Positions 29,262 to 39,440 of a stretch of DNA of 46,589 nucleotides are shown here, piece by piece. A model generated the notes under the pieces. That model saw only the letters and a program-made list of their open reading frames with translations. It ran no database searches and had not been told where the DNA came from. Within the stretch, counting starts at the first letter, position 1; every line of letters starts with the position of its first letter. Made by a program: the position numbers and the translations under genes. Source of the DNA: Cladosporium sp. IMV 00045 (Eukaryota > Ascomycota > Dothideomycetes > Cladosporiales > Cladosporiaceae). The stretch spans positions 17,044 to 63,632 of the forward strand of contig MSJI02000513.1 of assembly GCA_001931905.2 (NCBI GenBank), read 5' to 3'.

Positions 29262-30833
29262 ATGAATGGGTCATATGCCTCCAATGGCGCCGCCCCGCAG
29301 GTTAATGGCGTCAACCACGAGGTAGAAATGAACGGACACGCCCCGCGACCACAGACAAAACATGTCACAGTGGCTCCGCCCGTCAACGGAGATCATCCCA
29401 CATCCACCACCAACGGCACCACCAAGCGAATACCCATGCACGACCGCAAACACTCCAACCCGCTGGCGCCGCCTTTCATCGTGTCAGCACCCGGCAAAAC
29501 CATCGTCTATGGCGAACATGCCGTGGTGCATGGCAAGGCGGCGATCGCGGCCGCCATCTCCCTCAGATCCTACCTCCTCGTCACCACCTTGAGCAAATCG
29601 AAACGCACCGTGAGCCTCAAGTTCTCCGACATTGGCCTCGATCATACTTGGAACATCAACGAGCTGCCTTGGAAGGCATTCTCACACCCCACGAAGAAAA
29701 AGAGATATTATGACATGGTCACGAGCTTGGACGAGGAGTTGGTAGAGGCTATGCAGCCGCACATTGCCAACGTGAGTCCGGACGCAAAGCCAGAGGCGAG
29801 GAAGGTACACATGTCTGCGGCGTCTTCATTCCTCTACCTCTTCCTCTCGCTCGGCTCGGAGAGCTCGCCTGCATGCGTATACGCTCTGCGATCAGCCATC
29901 CCCATTGCGGCAGGCTTGGGCAGCAGCGCCAGCATCAGCGTCTGTATCTCTGCGGCACTGCTTGTTCAATCTCGCGCTCTGTCGGGACCTCACCCCGACC
30001 AGATGACCCACGAAGCAGAGGAGCAACTTGAGCGCATCAACCGGTGGGCCTTTGTCGGCGAACTAGCCATCCACGGCACACCCAGCGGCGTAGACAACAC
30101 CGTCGCAACCAACGGCCGCGCCGTCCTCTTCCAGCGCAAAGACTACAGCAAGCCTCCCATGGTGAAAGTGATGCGCGACTTCCCCGAACTCCCCCTCCTC
30201 CTCATCAACACGCTCCAACCCAAATCAACCGCCGCCGAAGTAGCCAAAGTAGCGCACCTGAAAAAGCGCCACCCGGCCGTCGCAGAGCACCTGCTAGACG
30301 GCATCGACGCCATCACCAACAGCGTGCACGAACACATCTCAGACGAAGACTTCGACCCCAGCAACCCCGACTGTATAGCATACCTGGGCGAGCTGATGTC
30401 CGTCAACCACGGCCTCCTGACCGCCCTTGGCGTCTCGCACCCCAAACTCGAACGTCTGCGCTACCTCGTCGACCAAGCCGGCGTGGGCTGGACGAAGCTG
30501 ACCGGTGCCGGCGGCGGAGGCTGCGCAATCACTCTCCTGAAGCCTTCAGGCCCGTCAGGCGGCGTCGCGCAGCTGAACGGCGAGTCGGCGCACGAGCCCG
30601 TGCACGCTGACCGCTCGCCCATGGACGATTTACACGAGAAGCTCAAGGAAGAGGGTTTCGAGAGGTACGAAACGACGCTGGGCGGCGATGGCGTCGGCGT
30701 CCTCTACCCGGCTATCATCAACGACGAGGAAATCCACGAGGACATGTTCCTGACTGCTGAAGGCCGCGAGGGCGTTGAGGAGCTGGTCAGTGGGAGGAAC
30801 GATCCTAACGCGTGGAAGTACTGGCGTCCCTGA
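29262..30833 (+). CDS. ERG12: Mevalonate kinase (Erg12)
   Basis: GHMP-family kinase that phosphorylates (R)-mevalonate with ATP, an early step of isoprenoid and ergosterol synthesis. Single exon, 523 residues. Motif 1 SAPGKTIVYGEHAVVHG at about 75-91; ATP-binding motif 2 PIAAGLGSSASISV at about 214-227; catalytic Asp in HGTPSGVDNTVATNG; motif 3 KLTGAGGGGCAITLL from 412. The N-terminal 65 residues are a low-complexity extension rich in Asn, Gly, Pro and Thr, and residues about 425-455 form a Gly/Pro linker not found in the compact yeast enzyme; both are common in filamentous fungi. The start ATG at 29262 is the first in frame. An alternative in-frame start at M23 would only shorten the extension. 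Confidence 0.96.
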   Translation: MNGSYASNGAAPQVNGVNHEVEMNGHAPRPQTKHVTVAPPVNGDHPTSTTNGTTKRIPMHDRKHSNPLAPPFIVSAPGKTIVYGEHAVVHGKAAIAAAISLRSYLLVTTLSKSKRTVSLKFSDIGLDHTWNINELPWKAFSHPTKKKRYYDMVTSLDEELVEAMQPHIANVSPDAKPEARKVHMSAASSFLYLFLSLGSESSPACVYALRSAIPIAAGLGSSASISVCISAALLVQSRALSGPHPDQMTHEAEEQLERINRWAFVGELAIHGTPSGVDNTVATNGRAVLFQRKDYSKPPMVKVMRDFPELPLLLINTLQPKSTAAEVAKVAHLKKRHPAVAEHLLDGIDAITNSVHEHISDEDFDPSNPDCIAYLGELMSVNHGLLTALGVSHPKLERLRYLVDQAGVGWTKLTGAGGGGCAITLLKPSGPSGGVAQLNGESAHEPVHADRSPMDDLHEKLKEEGFERYETTLGGDGVGVLYPAIINDEEIHEDMFLTAEGREGVEELVSGRNDPNAWKYWRP

Positions 30834-31417
30834 TTCTGTTGAGGGAAGAACGCCGGTTCTCACTTCTCTGGTTGTCACTCCAAGACTTCTTTCGCCTTCC
30901 CCCTCTCCCCCCCCTTTTAATTGATGGCCACATTTTCTCTTCGCTGGCTGGACCTTAATTTTCGTGCGTGGCGCCGGGGCGGGAGTTTGGAAGATGGCTC
31001 GGTGGAACAGCCCAATTACTTGTAAGAACAGCACAGAAAGAACAACCCCTCCTCGCTGCGCTTCACTGCGCCTTTTCACTGGCGAGAGGGGATATAGAGG
31101 GGACCGAAACTCGCGGGTCCTAATTGTGCACGCGCGTTCGAAGACGGAGATGGGACGGGGCATATTGTACGTAAAAAAGCAAATGTGGCGGTTAGAGCTT
31201 CTTCTTGTTTGGGAGATAATTTTTTGTCTAACCGAATTGAAACTTTGACTTCGTGCATGTGCTATTAGAGAGAATTCATTTAGTCTCGTTTTGCCTCATT
31301 GCTCACGATGTTCAGGGAGCTTCTGTGTACACTTAGAAACTAACATTCATCCATCCCGTCAATTTCGCCGTCGCCATCGCTCCTGTGTAGGGCCTCCGCA
31401 GTACGACGAACAGAGCC
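30834..31417. other. Convergent 3' region after mevalonate kinase
   Basis: 584 bp between the ends of two convergent genes. It contains pyrimidine-rich and C8 stretches, as expected of 3' untranslated sequence, and no gene I can support. Confidence 0.4.
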
Positions 31418-31897
31418 TCAGCCAAACACAACACAGCACCCACTAGCTCTCACACGACCACCATTGCTCCCAATAAAGTCATCATTCACCACGGCGGAGT
31501 ATACCTGCTGATCCACGACCGTTGTTGTAATACGTCGAGCCTAGGCAATGTCAGCACGAGAGAATCGCGATCAAACCTCCAGAGAGTGCTCACCGTCAGG
31601 ACTACAGTAATAGAGCTCCCATCGGCATTGGAGTAGTGAAAGGCGTTCGAGTTGGCGAAGTTGGGCCCGTAATCGCGGTTGCACCAGAAGTTGCCCTGTT
31701 TTGAGAGTGGTTAGAGTAATCCACTGCCTGGTCTCTCGGCTGTGAGATAGCAGGGGTTTGGGACGAACCCGGAAACTGATACCGCAGGCAAGGACGGTGT
31801 ACGGTCTGTTAGACCAAGGAGATTGGTGCACGGCAAGCTCGTGACTGAGAATGGCCGCGAGTAAATGTTGGCCGAGTTGACGTCGCTCGTTTCTCAT
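31418..31897 (-). CDS. Unrecognised multi-exon protein, 5' end unresolved
   Basis: Three exons join cleanly: 31769-31897, 31594-31695 and 31418-31540, with introns of 73 and 53 bp. Pieces read PYTVLACGISFR, then GNFWCNRDYGPNFANSNAF through SSITVVLT, then RRITTTVVDQQVYSAVV and a final RVRASGCCVVFG. From the ATG at 31897 the product is 117 residues. The same frame continues to look coding upstream (SSFAVPCTDISLVFYLYNPR) as far as a TAG near 32146, without another ATG, so a spliced first exon is probably missing from my model. Four Cys lie in the last 65 residues. I see no signal peptide in the visible part and recognise no family. It lies between mevalonate kinase and the Rrn10-like gene, which gives no clue to function. 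Confidence 0.5.
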
Positions 31898-32301
31898 CCA
31901 CCGCTGGAAGTCGACATCGTGCTCTTGGACATGGGTTGGAAGCCTTGGGTTGTAGAGGTAGAAGACCAAGCTTATATCTGTACAAGGCACGGCGAAGCTT
32001 GAGCGAAGCGTTTGTCGAAGGTACGAGAAGTAGCAAAAACGGCGAGATATGCAGATTGGCGTTGGAACTGCCGGTTTGGCCACACGAAGCTGTCCAGTAG
32101 CTGCAGAGACGCGGTCTTTTCAAACAAGACATTTAGGCAACAGACCTATCTCCCCTGCAGGTAAGACGTCAAGAATGTGGTCTCTCTAAGAAAAATGGCT
32201 CTCAACCAGCCGAAGTGCTGCGATTCGACCTTGACCGTGTACTTCTTTGACGTTTTGCTGAACGACTACGAGAAGTGCCTGGTGCTGCAGAAGTTGCCCG
32301 C
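31898..32301. other. Region between unrecognised gene and Rrn10-like gene, with a 41-codon plus-strand ORF
   Basis: The left half is probably the missing 5' part of the unrecognised minus-strand gene. In the right half, a plus-strand ORF at 32195-32320 encodes 41 residues (MALNQPKCCDSTLTVYFF at its start, five Cys in total). The opposite strand over the same bases reads as an Arg/Ser-rich tail that would suit the Rrn10-like protein after a frame change. Both cannot be real; the tail seems slightly more likely. Confidence 0.35.
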
Positions 32302-32841
32302 TCAACAACACTGCGTTTGAGTGTCGCATCGCCGACACGGCTGGATGCAGAAATGACGCAGCAACTTCACTGTCGAGCCCGCCGCAGCATCTTCAACGAG
32401 AGCCAGATCGCCCGTCTTGCCCACTGCTTCGGCGGCGGCTTCTTCTAGCAAGATGCCCATTGCAAGGAGAGCCGTCTCGTCAAGACTTTTGAAGTCAAGC
32501 CTTCCATCGTCTGATCCAGTGCTGGTATAGAAATCGCTGGCGTAGGCATGAACAGTTTTCAAAAGATCCGAATCGGGAAGACGTTGGTGAGATCCCAGAT
32601 GGCGGTCCGCAGCATATATGTCGTCTTCCTCGTAGCGCACAGGGGCACCTCTGCGGCGAAAGAGAACCTCTTCCGGAGGAACGGCGACATTGGATTTGGT
32701 GATGGTGTCGCGATATTTTGATCTCGCTTCCTCGCCTACGGAAAGGAAACCCTCATAACCAACACGACCTGCAACTGCATCGTACAGAGTTGCTTGTCTT
32801 TTCCGCCAATTGCTTGATCCACTTGCTTCTCCAGCCTCCAT
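32302..32841 (-). CDS. Rrn10-like subunit of the Pol I upstream activation factor
   Basis: 179 residues, single exon. The core (about 45-140) aligns by eye with the pattern of yeast Rrn10: PPEEVLFRRRGAPVRYEEDD, then LPDSDLLKTVHAYASDFY, then DFKSLDETALLAMGILLEE. Rrn10 is part of the UAF complex that binds the rDNA upstream element and promotes RNA polymerase I initiation in the nucleolus. Start ATG at 32841 (MEAGEASGSSNWRKRQ). The last about 20 residues are Cys-rich and unlike the rest; a different frame over 32200-32370 reads as a basic Arg/Ser tail (SRSRSAKRQRST), so the real C terminus may follow a frame change or undetected intron. Assignment rests on remembered family pattern, hence moderate confidence. 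Confidence 0.65.
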   Translation of the reverse strand: MEAGEASGSSNWRKRQATLYDAVAGRVGYEGFLSVGEEARSKYRDTITKSNVAVPPEEVLFRRRGAPVRYEEDDIYAADRHLGSHQRLPDSDLLKTVHAYASDFYTSTGSDDGRLDFKSLDETALLAMGILLEEAAAEAVGKTGDLALVEDAAAGSTVKLLRHFCIQPCRRCDTQTQCC

Positions 32842-33556
32842 ATTGTTGGTAAATGTATTGCGGCGTATCGGAGTCGAAGAGAGAACAAAGCATCAGCGCC
32901 TACCAAAATGGCTTCTGCGCTTCGCTCAGCCAATCAGAGGCTTCGACGCGCCTTGTCCGACGCCTACAGCGTTTCAAATGTTGCACCTCCTCCAGAACAT
33001 CACTTCACCGGACGAACAACTGGACTACAGCTGCTGTCTACAGTTGACACACATACTCGTAGGATATACTTGGGAACTGTCGTTTCATCATGTTCGGAAC
33101 AACAGTGACAGGCGACGCCGCTCAGCATTCAAGGTAAATTTGGCCCGTGACTGTGACACGGCGAGGCCGTCAATACAGCCACAATAGCAAGACGCTCAAA
33201 CACTGCTATTGTGGCTACCTGGACTTGTCCTTCACTCTCTCGCTCCTCAACGCGCAGTCACTCTCGCACTCCTCTCAACCATTCTCTGTTTCTATTGTCG
33301 TCACCTTTCTTCCTCTTTGTTCACTAACGGCTTGCTGGACAATGCCCTTCTTCTACGACGCTCTTTGACCCTTTCTTTCACCTTTGATAACACCACGCCT
33401 GGCCGCATCGACACTTTTGCCTTCCTACCAAATAATCATAATTGCGTTCCTGCATACGACAACAATCCAGCTTTGACAGGATCACCACAAGCAAGACCAC
33501 CACAAGCAAGACCCACACCCACATTGCCAAAGAGCAGGTCTCTATCAGCAAACTCC
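32842..33556. other. Divergent region upstream of the one-pass membrane protein
   Basis: 715 bp with the promoter of the Rrn10-like gene and a long leader of the next gene. An 8-codon upstream ORF (ATG at 33341, MPFFYDAL) lies in the leader. The main frame stays open back to 33209 but without an ATG. Confidence 0.4.
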
Positions 33557-34743
33557 ATGCCCAGCTTCAAAAGCTGCGGTCCCAGCCAAATGCAGCGCCA
33601 GCAGAGTAACACCTCCCTCAACACCATATCATCTTTTAACCAAAACTTCGAGGCTCATGTCAACGAGAACATGAACGAAGATACTCAGCCATCAGCCAGC
33701 CAAGATCACAAGGGCAAGATGCCTGCCCGGTCACCAGCTCCTTCCATGGCCGAGGATGGCGAGTTTAACGAGAAGATGGCGATGAAGGACCATGGCCAGC
33801 AGCAGTTACCGCCTCGTTTCTCCACCATCTTCCAAACCAAAATGCCTACCACCCCAACCAAAGCTTTCGAGAGCTATCCCCAGTATCCGAACCGCCATTC
33901 CGGCATATACGTGCCCAAGGCTGTGTTCTGGGCTCTCCTTGCAATCTTCCTCTTCGAGACCGCCGCTTTGTTCGCATACACTGTCATCGGCCTGGTCAGC
34001 AACATGCCTTCAAGGCTTCCACCTAACACCGCTGTGGTGTCTGGATGCGACTGCAGCGCCCAGCCTATCAACATCTCTCCGAACTTCTTCATGCCACAGG
34101 CACCTGACACGGAGTCTCACACCACTAGAATTGAAGCGACTACCACCTCGACCCCCAGTTCGATCCCTGCTACCTCATCAAGCACTTCATCCAGCACCGC
34201 CAGCGTCGACGCCTCAAAGATTGTTGACATCTTCAAAAGTGCGGCAGAACTGAAGTCCAGCGCCTCAAGCACCTCCACGCGCTCCAAGGTCACCGCAGTC
34301 ATCACGCCACCCGGCCCGACCATTCAAAGCACCACCCTCCTCACCGTCGACGCCTCCGGCAACCCCGTCAAACCCCGCCCCACCGTGACTTCCACCCAAT
34401 TCGCCGAACCCAGCGCCTCGCTGAGCACGCGCGACGAGCCTTCTGTGAGTACCTCCAACCTCGAAATCACCAGCAACCCCGAGAAACCCGTGATCGTCCC
34501 CATCACCACAAAGAAGGCAGCGGCGGTATCGTCGTCAGCGTCTCCATGGCCCCGGATTCTGATCCAACACGCACTCCCCTCATCATCACACCGATCAGCA
34601 CGAATGCCGACGGCGGCCTTGTTCTCACCGCCCTCAGATCTCACCGTGAGTTGGCTAACAAGCCTACTCAGCAGCTCGAGGCAGAGGCAGAGCCCGCCGC
34701 CGTGACTCCATCTCCTGAGGTTCCGGAGTCGGAGGAATCCTAG
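33557..34743 (+). CDS. One-pass membrane protein with Ser/Thr-rich tail, function unknown
   Basis: Unrecognised family. From the ATG at 33557 there are about 120 hydrophilic residues rich in Gln/Pro/Ser, a single strong membrane segment (AVFWALLAIFLFETAALF, about 122-146), a short CDCSAQPINISPNFF region with two Cys, and a long Ser/Thr/Pro-rich tail that would be heavily O-glycosylated if outside the cell. The first frame runs on to a stop at 34705, but after about 34515 a second frame looks better (SDPTRTPLIITPISTNADGG) and stops at 34743. A 65-bp intron with a poor donor (34449-34513) would join them; a one-base sequence error would too. Another well-formed intron (34745-34826, GTAAGT..ACAG) follows the stop, so the true 3' end may be longer. 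Bounds are approximate. Confidence 0.55.
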
Positions 34744-35640
34744 CGTAAGTCTGTCTGGGACAAGACCGCGCGTCGTGGGCCAGAAGTGTACGTGATTGAG
34801 CGATTTTGCTGACTTCCATCGTACAGAAGGACGCGGACACTCTCTATAGAGGCGGAGACTAGGCTCTTTCCTTTGATCGTTCGGAACGTTGTCTGTGTCT
34901 AGATTACATTGATTTCCCTTGACACACTATCAGCTCGCTTTTCCGTTGTCAGCAAGTATTGCATTTCTAGCATTGGCGCACACGAAAGCAGTTCTCTTTG
35001 AGTTGCACTGTTTTGAATTCGAACGTCAGGCATCGAAGACTTTCTGTTCATGTCAGTCAGAATCACACGAGAGAAGGACAGTACTCACGAATCGACAAAT
35101 ACCTAGAATGAGAATCCAATTGTTTGCATCAACCCCCTGAATTTCACTGCATCAACGTTCTATTCTATTTTATTCCACCGTCTTGATCAAGAATGAAGTC
35201 GCAGGCTGCAAGACGCCAGTGAAACCACCCTGTAGCGACCCTCTCAATCATGGAATCAGGAACAAATCTAATCCACACGTCCACAGGGATAAAGTCATAG
35301 TCGTCAATGCGTTGTCCAAAATACTGCGAGACCGAAATGATAAAAACAGTGATCAATTCTTAGAACAATAATAGACAATAGAGTACCTCTCAGGTCTCAT
35401 TCTCATGTACAGCCCTCCAATGGGAAGCGCAAAAGTGGTATCGCAAAAGAAGAAACGAGTTAAAGAGCCAACCAAACATTAACAATAGGTTATGCCATCC
35501 TTTCCTAATCCTAGGAATTTGGTGACTTGCAAAAGCGAAAGTTGCCTGTGATGCCAGTCTTTGTAATGAATCAAGGGCGCAGAGTACAGACGCGACTAGG
35601 AAAGTATGACGAAAGAACATTCTCCAAACAACAATGAGTC
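34744..35640. other. Convergent 3' region
   Basis: 897 bp between convergent genes. It contains intron-like sequence at 34745-34826 and an AT-richer stretch near 35140-35560. No gene supported. Confidence 0.4.
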
Positions 35641-38600
35641 TCAGCTCTCCATACCCCAACCGGTGAGTTCCAGAGCGACATTGAGAGCAGTCGTGACGAT
35701 CCAAAGCGCAATGAGCGTGACGCCGATGCGCTTGTTCAGAACCCACTTATTCAAAGGAACCACGATGAGCAACCCTATCAAAGTAACCAAGAGCGTGATT
35801 CCGCTGACGATCAGCGTCCTGCCGACTTCGATCTGGTAGGATTTGTATTTCAGCTGGGAGCCCGGGTGTTTATGCTGGTGGTGATGCGCGCCGCGGACGA
35901 GAATGTAGGTTCCTGAAAGCCCGATGCCGAGGAGGATGTTGAGCATGGGCCCGCCGAAGCAGGCCGAGAGCGCCATGACCGGGTAGCCGAGTTTGGCGAC
36001 GGTGATGTCGGCGACGAGGTCGCCGAGGGAATTGCCGACGGCGAAGATGGTGAGGCCCATGATTGCGTGGCTCATGTTGCAGATGACCGCGAGGGCTTTC
36101 AGGGAGCCGACGACTTGGGAGGCGATTGTTGAAATCCAGGCGATGGAGACGACGAAACCCGCGGCAGATAGCAGTGCTCGGTAAAAGTTAGGTCGCCTTG
36201 TGGCGGTGGTGGTGAGTAAGAATGGAATTAGGAGGATGGTGGAGGTGAGAAGGCTGATGAGGGTGGGTAAGATGAGCCAACGAGGTGAAAGGTCTGAGGT
36301 AGACTGAACGTATACCGCCAGGACGCAAAACAGAGGAGACAGATAAAGTTGAACCAGGACCAGCCAGCGGTTCCAGCTGTTAGGATCCTGAGCACTGGGA
36401 GAGTCGGGAGGCGACAAAGACCTCTCGCTGATAAGATCGGGAGATCTCGAAAGCAGACCTCTTTCTTCCAAGGGAATGGGAGGCGAATATTCTTCATCGT
36501 CAGCATCGTGATCGACAGTGCCAAAATTGTGACGATACTGCTGCTCAGTGGCGGTAGCCAAAGACGCCATTGTTTCGCGACCACCCATGGATGATGTATG
36601 GCGATGTCTGTGGGAGCTACTCTTACTGTGACCGTCTTCAGGCGCAGGCGACAAGCCCTGTGATCGGTGGGAATCGTAAGACGTAGGTTGCGGAAGGTCC
36701 TCATCATCTTCGCTGTCTTTCTCGCTCTCAACGACCGGAAGTGTTACCGTTAGTAAAAATACACTTGGCGCCGCAACAACTCCGATCATCTTCTCCCATG
36801 CGCTCTTGTCGCCCCAATGATAGATGGTAGGGAACAGTGTCGATATAAGCACACCAGGAGGAGGAAGTACACTATATGGCCACCATTTAGTCGGCCTTGA
36901 TGGTGCTTCGCGTTCAGCAGTTTGCGAGACTGGTAGTGACTCGGGCGAGGCGAGAGGTGGAGGCAAATGTATGCTGGGTGCACGAGAAGACCTGCTCGAC
37001 ATCGGCTCCTGATACATGGGAAATGGCGAGGTGCTGGGTGTCGAATCGCGTGACCGCCGTTCCCGTGGGATTATGATCTTGGGCAAATCGCGCTCTCTAG
37101 GTACCGCACTCGGTGAACCCGGTGATACCCGAGGCGATGCAAGTGGCGATTGCCGAGGGCTGGAGCCATTGGACCGTAACGTACTGCTTCTGGACCTTGG
37201 TCCAAAGTAATCAATCTGCTTCCTGAACGTAGCCTCAGCGTCGGCCACCCTTAGGTGGTCCGGAGAGTTTCCACCGCCGTCTTCTTCCGGTTCTTCCGGA
37301 ATGGGGAATGTAGGCGTAGGTGCAGAGACCTCGAGGGCCGGGGTATGTGGAGCAGAATGGCGCCCTGGGCTAGGAATTTCCAAGCGAGGTAGGTTCATCC
37401 CAACATAACCAGCGTGATCAGTGTAATGCCAGCCGCCTGTATCTGCGTCTCGAACTGTTCTTTGAGCACTTGCCATCGGTTTGCGGCTAGAGGCGCTACC
37501 TGCAGATACGGCTCTGTTTCTAGCGGGTGCTGATTTGGGAACAGCAAGGTTTGAGTTGTCTGGCGCATTTGCCGCAGATGTGTCCAAGGTGAGCTTTGGC
37601 GGCTCCTTGCCGGATGGATCAGAGACGGTCGAATGGTTATCCTGATCCTGCACCTCAATCTCAGGAGGTACTGAGTATATCCTATTGGAATCCATGGGAA
37701 TCGTTTGAATGTTACGAGATTTTTGAAGGGAGTTGAGAACGGCCTGAAACTCCAGTGCACCAACCAAAGAAGGCCGGACAGGACCAATTGTGTTTCGGCG
37801 CGAACGGACCTGAGGGCGCGACACTCGCATGTTGCTGTTCAGCTCGCTGATCCATCTGTCGCGTGCCTCTTCCTCCTCATCTTCGTCTGGCTCGTTTTCG
37901 TCCGGCGTCCCGACACCGCGTTCCAATGCCGCGAAATCCTCTCTTGATGCACCGCGAGCCATTGTTGGCCTGCTGTGGCCGCTGTCGTCGTTTTCAGGAT
38001 CATCATGATATTCCTCTTCGATCTCCATCTCGTCGCCTGGCGGCAGGTAATGTCCTCGGACAGCAGCTTGCTTCTCCCTTTGGCGTCTGCGGCGTCCTAT
38101 CCACCAATGCCAGGCCACCACAAACGTAACATATATGATATAGTATATCACCATAGCGATACACTCCCAGAGCTGCAGCCTGCCGTCCCACAAGAAAGAG
38201 AAGCTGAATCCGGCCGCCACGATGAAGAAGCCAATGTCTCTGACGAAGCTCTTACGCGCAACATGAAAGGGCTTAATAAGCGCCATGGATCCGGCGACAA
38301 CAGCTGTGATGAACACAGCAGCTCCCATAAGCTCGCCGACGGCAAGACTGCCGCTGTTTGTACTCATCGCCGCGAAAGTGGAGAACACGTCGGGGCTGCC
38401 GTTGCCGAATGCCAGTAAAGTCACGCCCGCCATGCTTTCGCTCATGCCCAGAATGCTTGCAATAGTGCTGAGGTTGATGCAAAAGAAGTCGCTCGCGGCG
38501 ATGCCAATGGTAGAGAATAATAACCCAAGCCACATGACCAAGACACCGAAGGCCACGGGTTTGGCATGTGGGAGTTTGCAGAAGTACAGATCCAAGTAGG

Positions 38601-38904
38601 CCGCGAAGCCGCCCTCATCGTCGGGGCAATGCTTCTTGATAAAATGGCATTGGTCCTTGCTCCGATGTACCAGGCGACACTGCTCTTCCTCGTTCATAGG
38701 CTTCGGGGTGGCGTCTCTCGAGAGCAACAGGTGCTCGCCTTGCCCCAAGCCAGCATCATCCTGGCGACTGTATGCTGCGCATGCTGCCAGCACCAGACCA
38801 ATCGCCACAACCAGGTAGAAGGCCCTGGCAGCACGGTAGCTCTTCCTCCCAGGCGGCTTGACCATGCGGGTATTCGGCGTGTTAGATGTCCATGAGGCGG
38901 GCAT
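35641..38904 (-). CDS. Na+/Ca2+ exchanger family protein, NCLX (SLC8B1)-like
   Basis: Single-exon membrane protein of 1087 residues from the ATG at 38904 (MPASWTSNTPN). The frame is open further upstream but from a TTG. After an N-terminal signal-anchor (AFYLVVAIGLVLAACAAY) comes a luminal Cys-rich segment (CRLVHRSKDQCHFIKKHCPD), matching the NCLX type. Alpha-repeat 1 is GVTLLAFGNGSPDVFSTFAA (about 160-180); alpha-repeat 2 is GLTIFAVGNSLGDLVADITV (about 950-970). Each lies in a block of five to six membrane helices. The blocks are split by a cytosolic loop of about 500 residues, acidic and Ser/Pro-rich, much longer than in animal NCLX. The family exchanges Ca2+ for Na+, Li+ or H+; in fungi these proteins are usually placed in vacuole or ER membranes, which I cannot tell here. 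Divergent from condensin subunit 2. Confidence 0.92.
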   Translation of the reverse strand: MPASWTSNTPNTRMVKPPGRKSYRAARAFYLVVAIGLVLAACAAYSRQDDAGLGQGEHLLLSRDATPKPMNEEEQCRLVHRSKDQCHFIKKHCPDDEGGFAAYLDLYFCKLPHAKPVAFGVLVMWLGLLFSTIGIAASDFFCINLSTIASILGMSESMAGVTLLAFGNGSPDVFSTFAAMSTNSGSLAVGELMGAAVFITAVVAGSMALIKPFHVARKSFVRDIGFFIVAAGFSFSFLWDGRLQLWECIAMVIYYIIYVTFVVAWHWWIGRRRRQREKQAAVRGHYLPPGDEMEIEEEYHDDPENDDSGHSRPTMARGASREDFAALERGVGTPDENEPDEDEEEEARDRWISELNSNMRVSRPQVRSRRNTIGPVRPSLVGALEFQAVLNSLQKSRNIQTIPMDSNRIYSVPPEIEVQDQDNHSTVSDPSGKEPPKLTLDTSAANAPDNSNLAVPKSAPARNRAVSAGSASSRKPMASAQRTVRDADTGGWHYTDHAGYVGMNLPRLEIPSPGRHSAPHTPALEVSAPTPTFPIPEEPEEDGGGNSPDHLRVADAEATFRKQIDYFGPRSRSSTLRSNGSSPRQSPLASPRVSPGSPSAVPRERDLPKIIIPRERRSRDSTPSTSPFPMYQEPMSSRSSRAPSIHLPPPLASPESLPVSQTAEREAPSRPTKWWPYSVLPPPGVLISTLFPTIYHWGDKSAWEKMIGVVAAPSVFLLTVTLPVVESEKDSEDDEDLPQPTSYDSHRSQGLSPAPEDGHSKSSSHRHRHTSSMGGRETMASLATATEQQYRHNFGTVDHDADDEEYSPPIPLEERGLLSRSPDLISERSLSPPDSPSAQDPNSWNRWLVLVQLYLSPLFCVLAVYVQSTSDLSPRWLILPTLISLLTSTILLIPFLLTTTATRRPNFYRALLSAAGFVVSIAWISTIASQVVGSLKALAVICNMSHAIMGLTIFAVGNSLGDLVADITVAKLGYPVMALSACFGGPMLNILLGIGLSGTYILVRGAHHHQHKHPGSQLKYKSYQIEVGRTLIVSGITLLVTLIGLLIVVPLNKWVLNKRIGVTLIALWIVTTALNVALELTGWGMES

Positions 38905-39440
38905 GTCGCGACTAGCCTCGGTCCGAGTCCAGAATCGCGAGGGTATGAATAGGTATATACAAGGGAGGGAAATGCCAGCCCTCAGGTGGAAGTAGAGCAA
39001 GCAGGGAGGAGCGGGAGCACCATTACATGCGGGACATGTCAATTAGTACTAGGACTGGGACTAGAAGAGACACAGAGAGAGGCGCATGGAGGCGCAGTGC
39101 CGAGTGACGACTGGCCAAGACCAACGATTGACGGTCGAGGTGGCCATAGGGCTGAGGAAATATGTCACTGCTCCTCGGTCGTAGTCGCTCGGCCCGCCCT
39201 GTCCGTTATTGCCCTCGCGTCCATGGTTCGTTCCTTGGTGGTGGCGGGCTTGCTCTATCTCCCCTGCGCCAGCCGAGCGGCTTCAGTTCCGCGTTTGTTT
39301 ACTGCAGAGTAAATAGGTACCTACATCAGATACTCCAGACGACGACGACACGTGAAGTGGAGACAGCACAACATATTGATTTTACTGACCAAAAGAAAGA
39401 CATCGAAGAGAGCTGTCTGCGCATACATCAGAACACAGCC
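38905..39440. promoter_or_regulatory. Divergent promoter, exchanger / condensin
   Basis: 536 bp between head-to-head start codons. An in-frame extension of each gene lacks an ATG. No motif that I can name with confidence. Confidence 0.4.
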
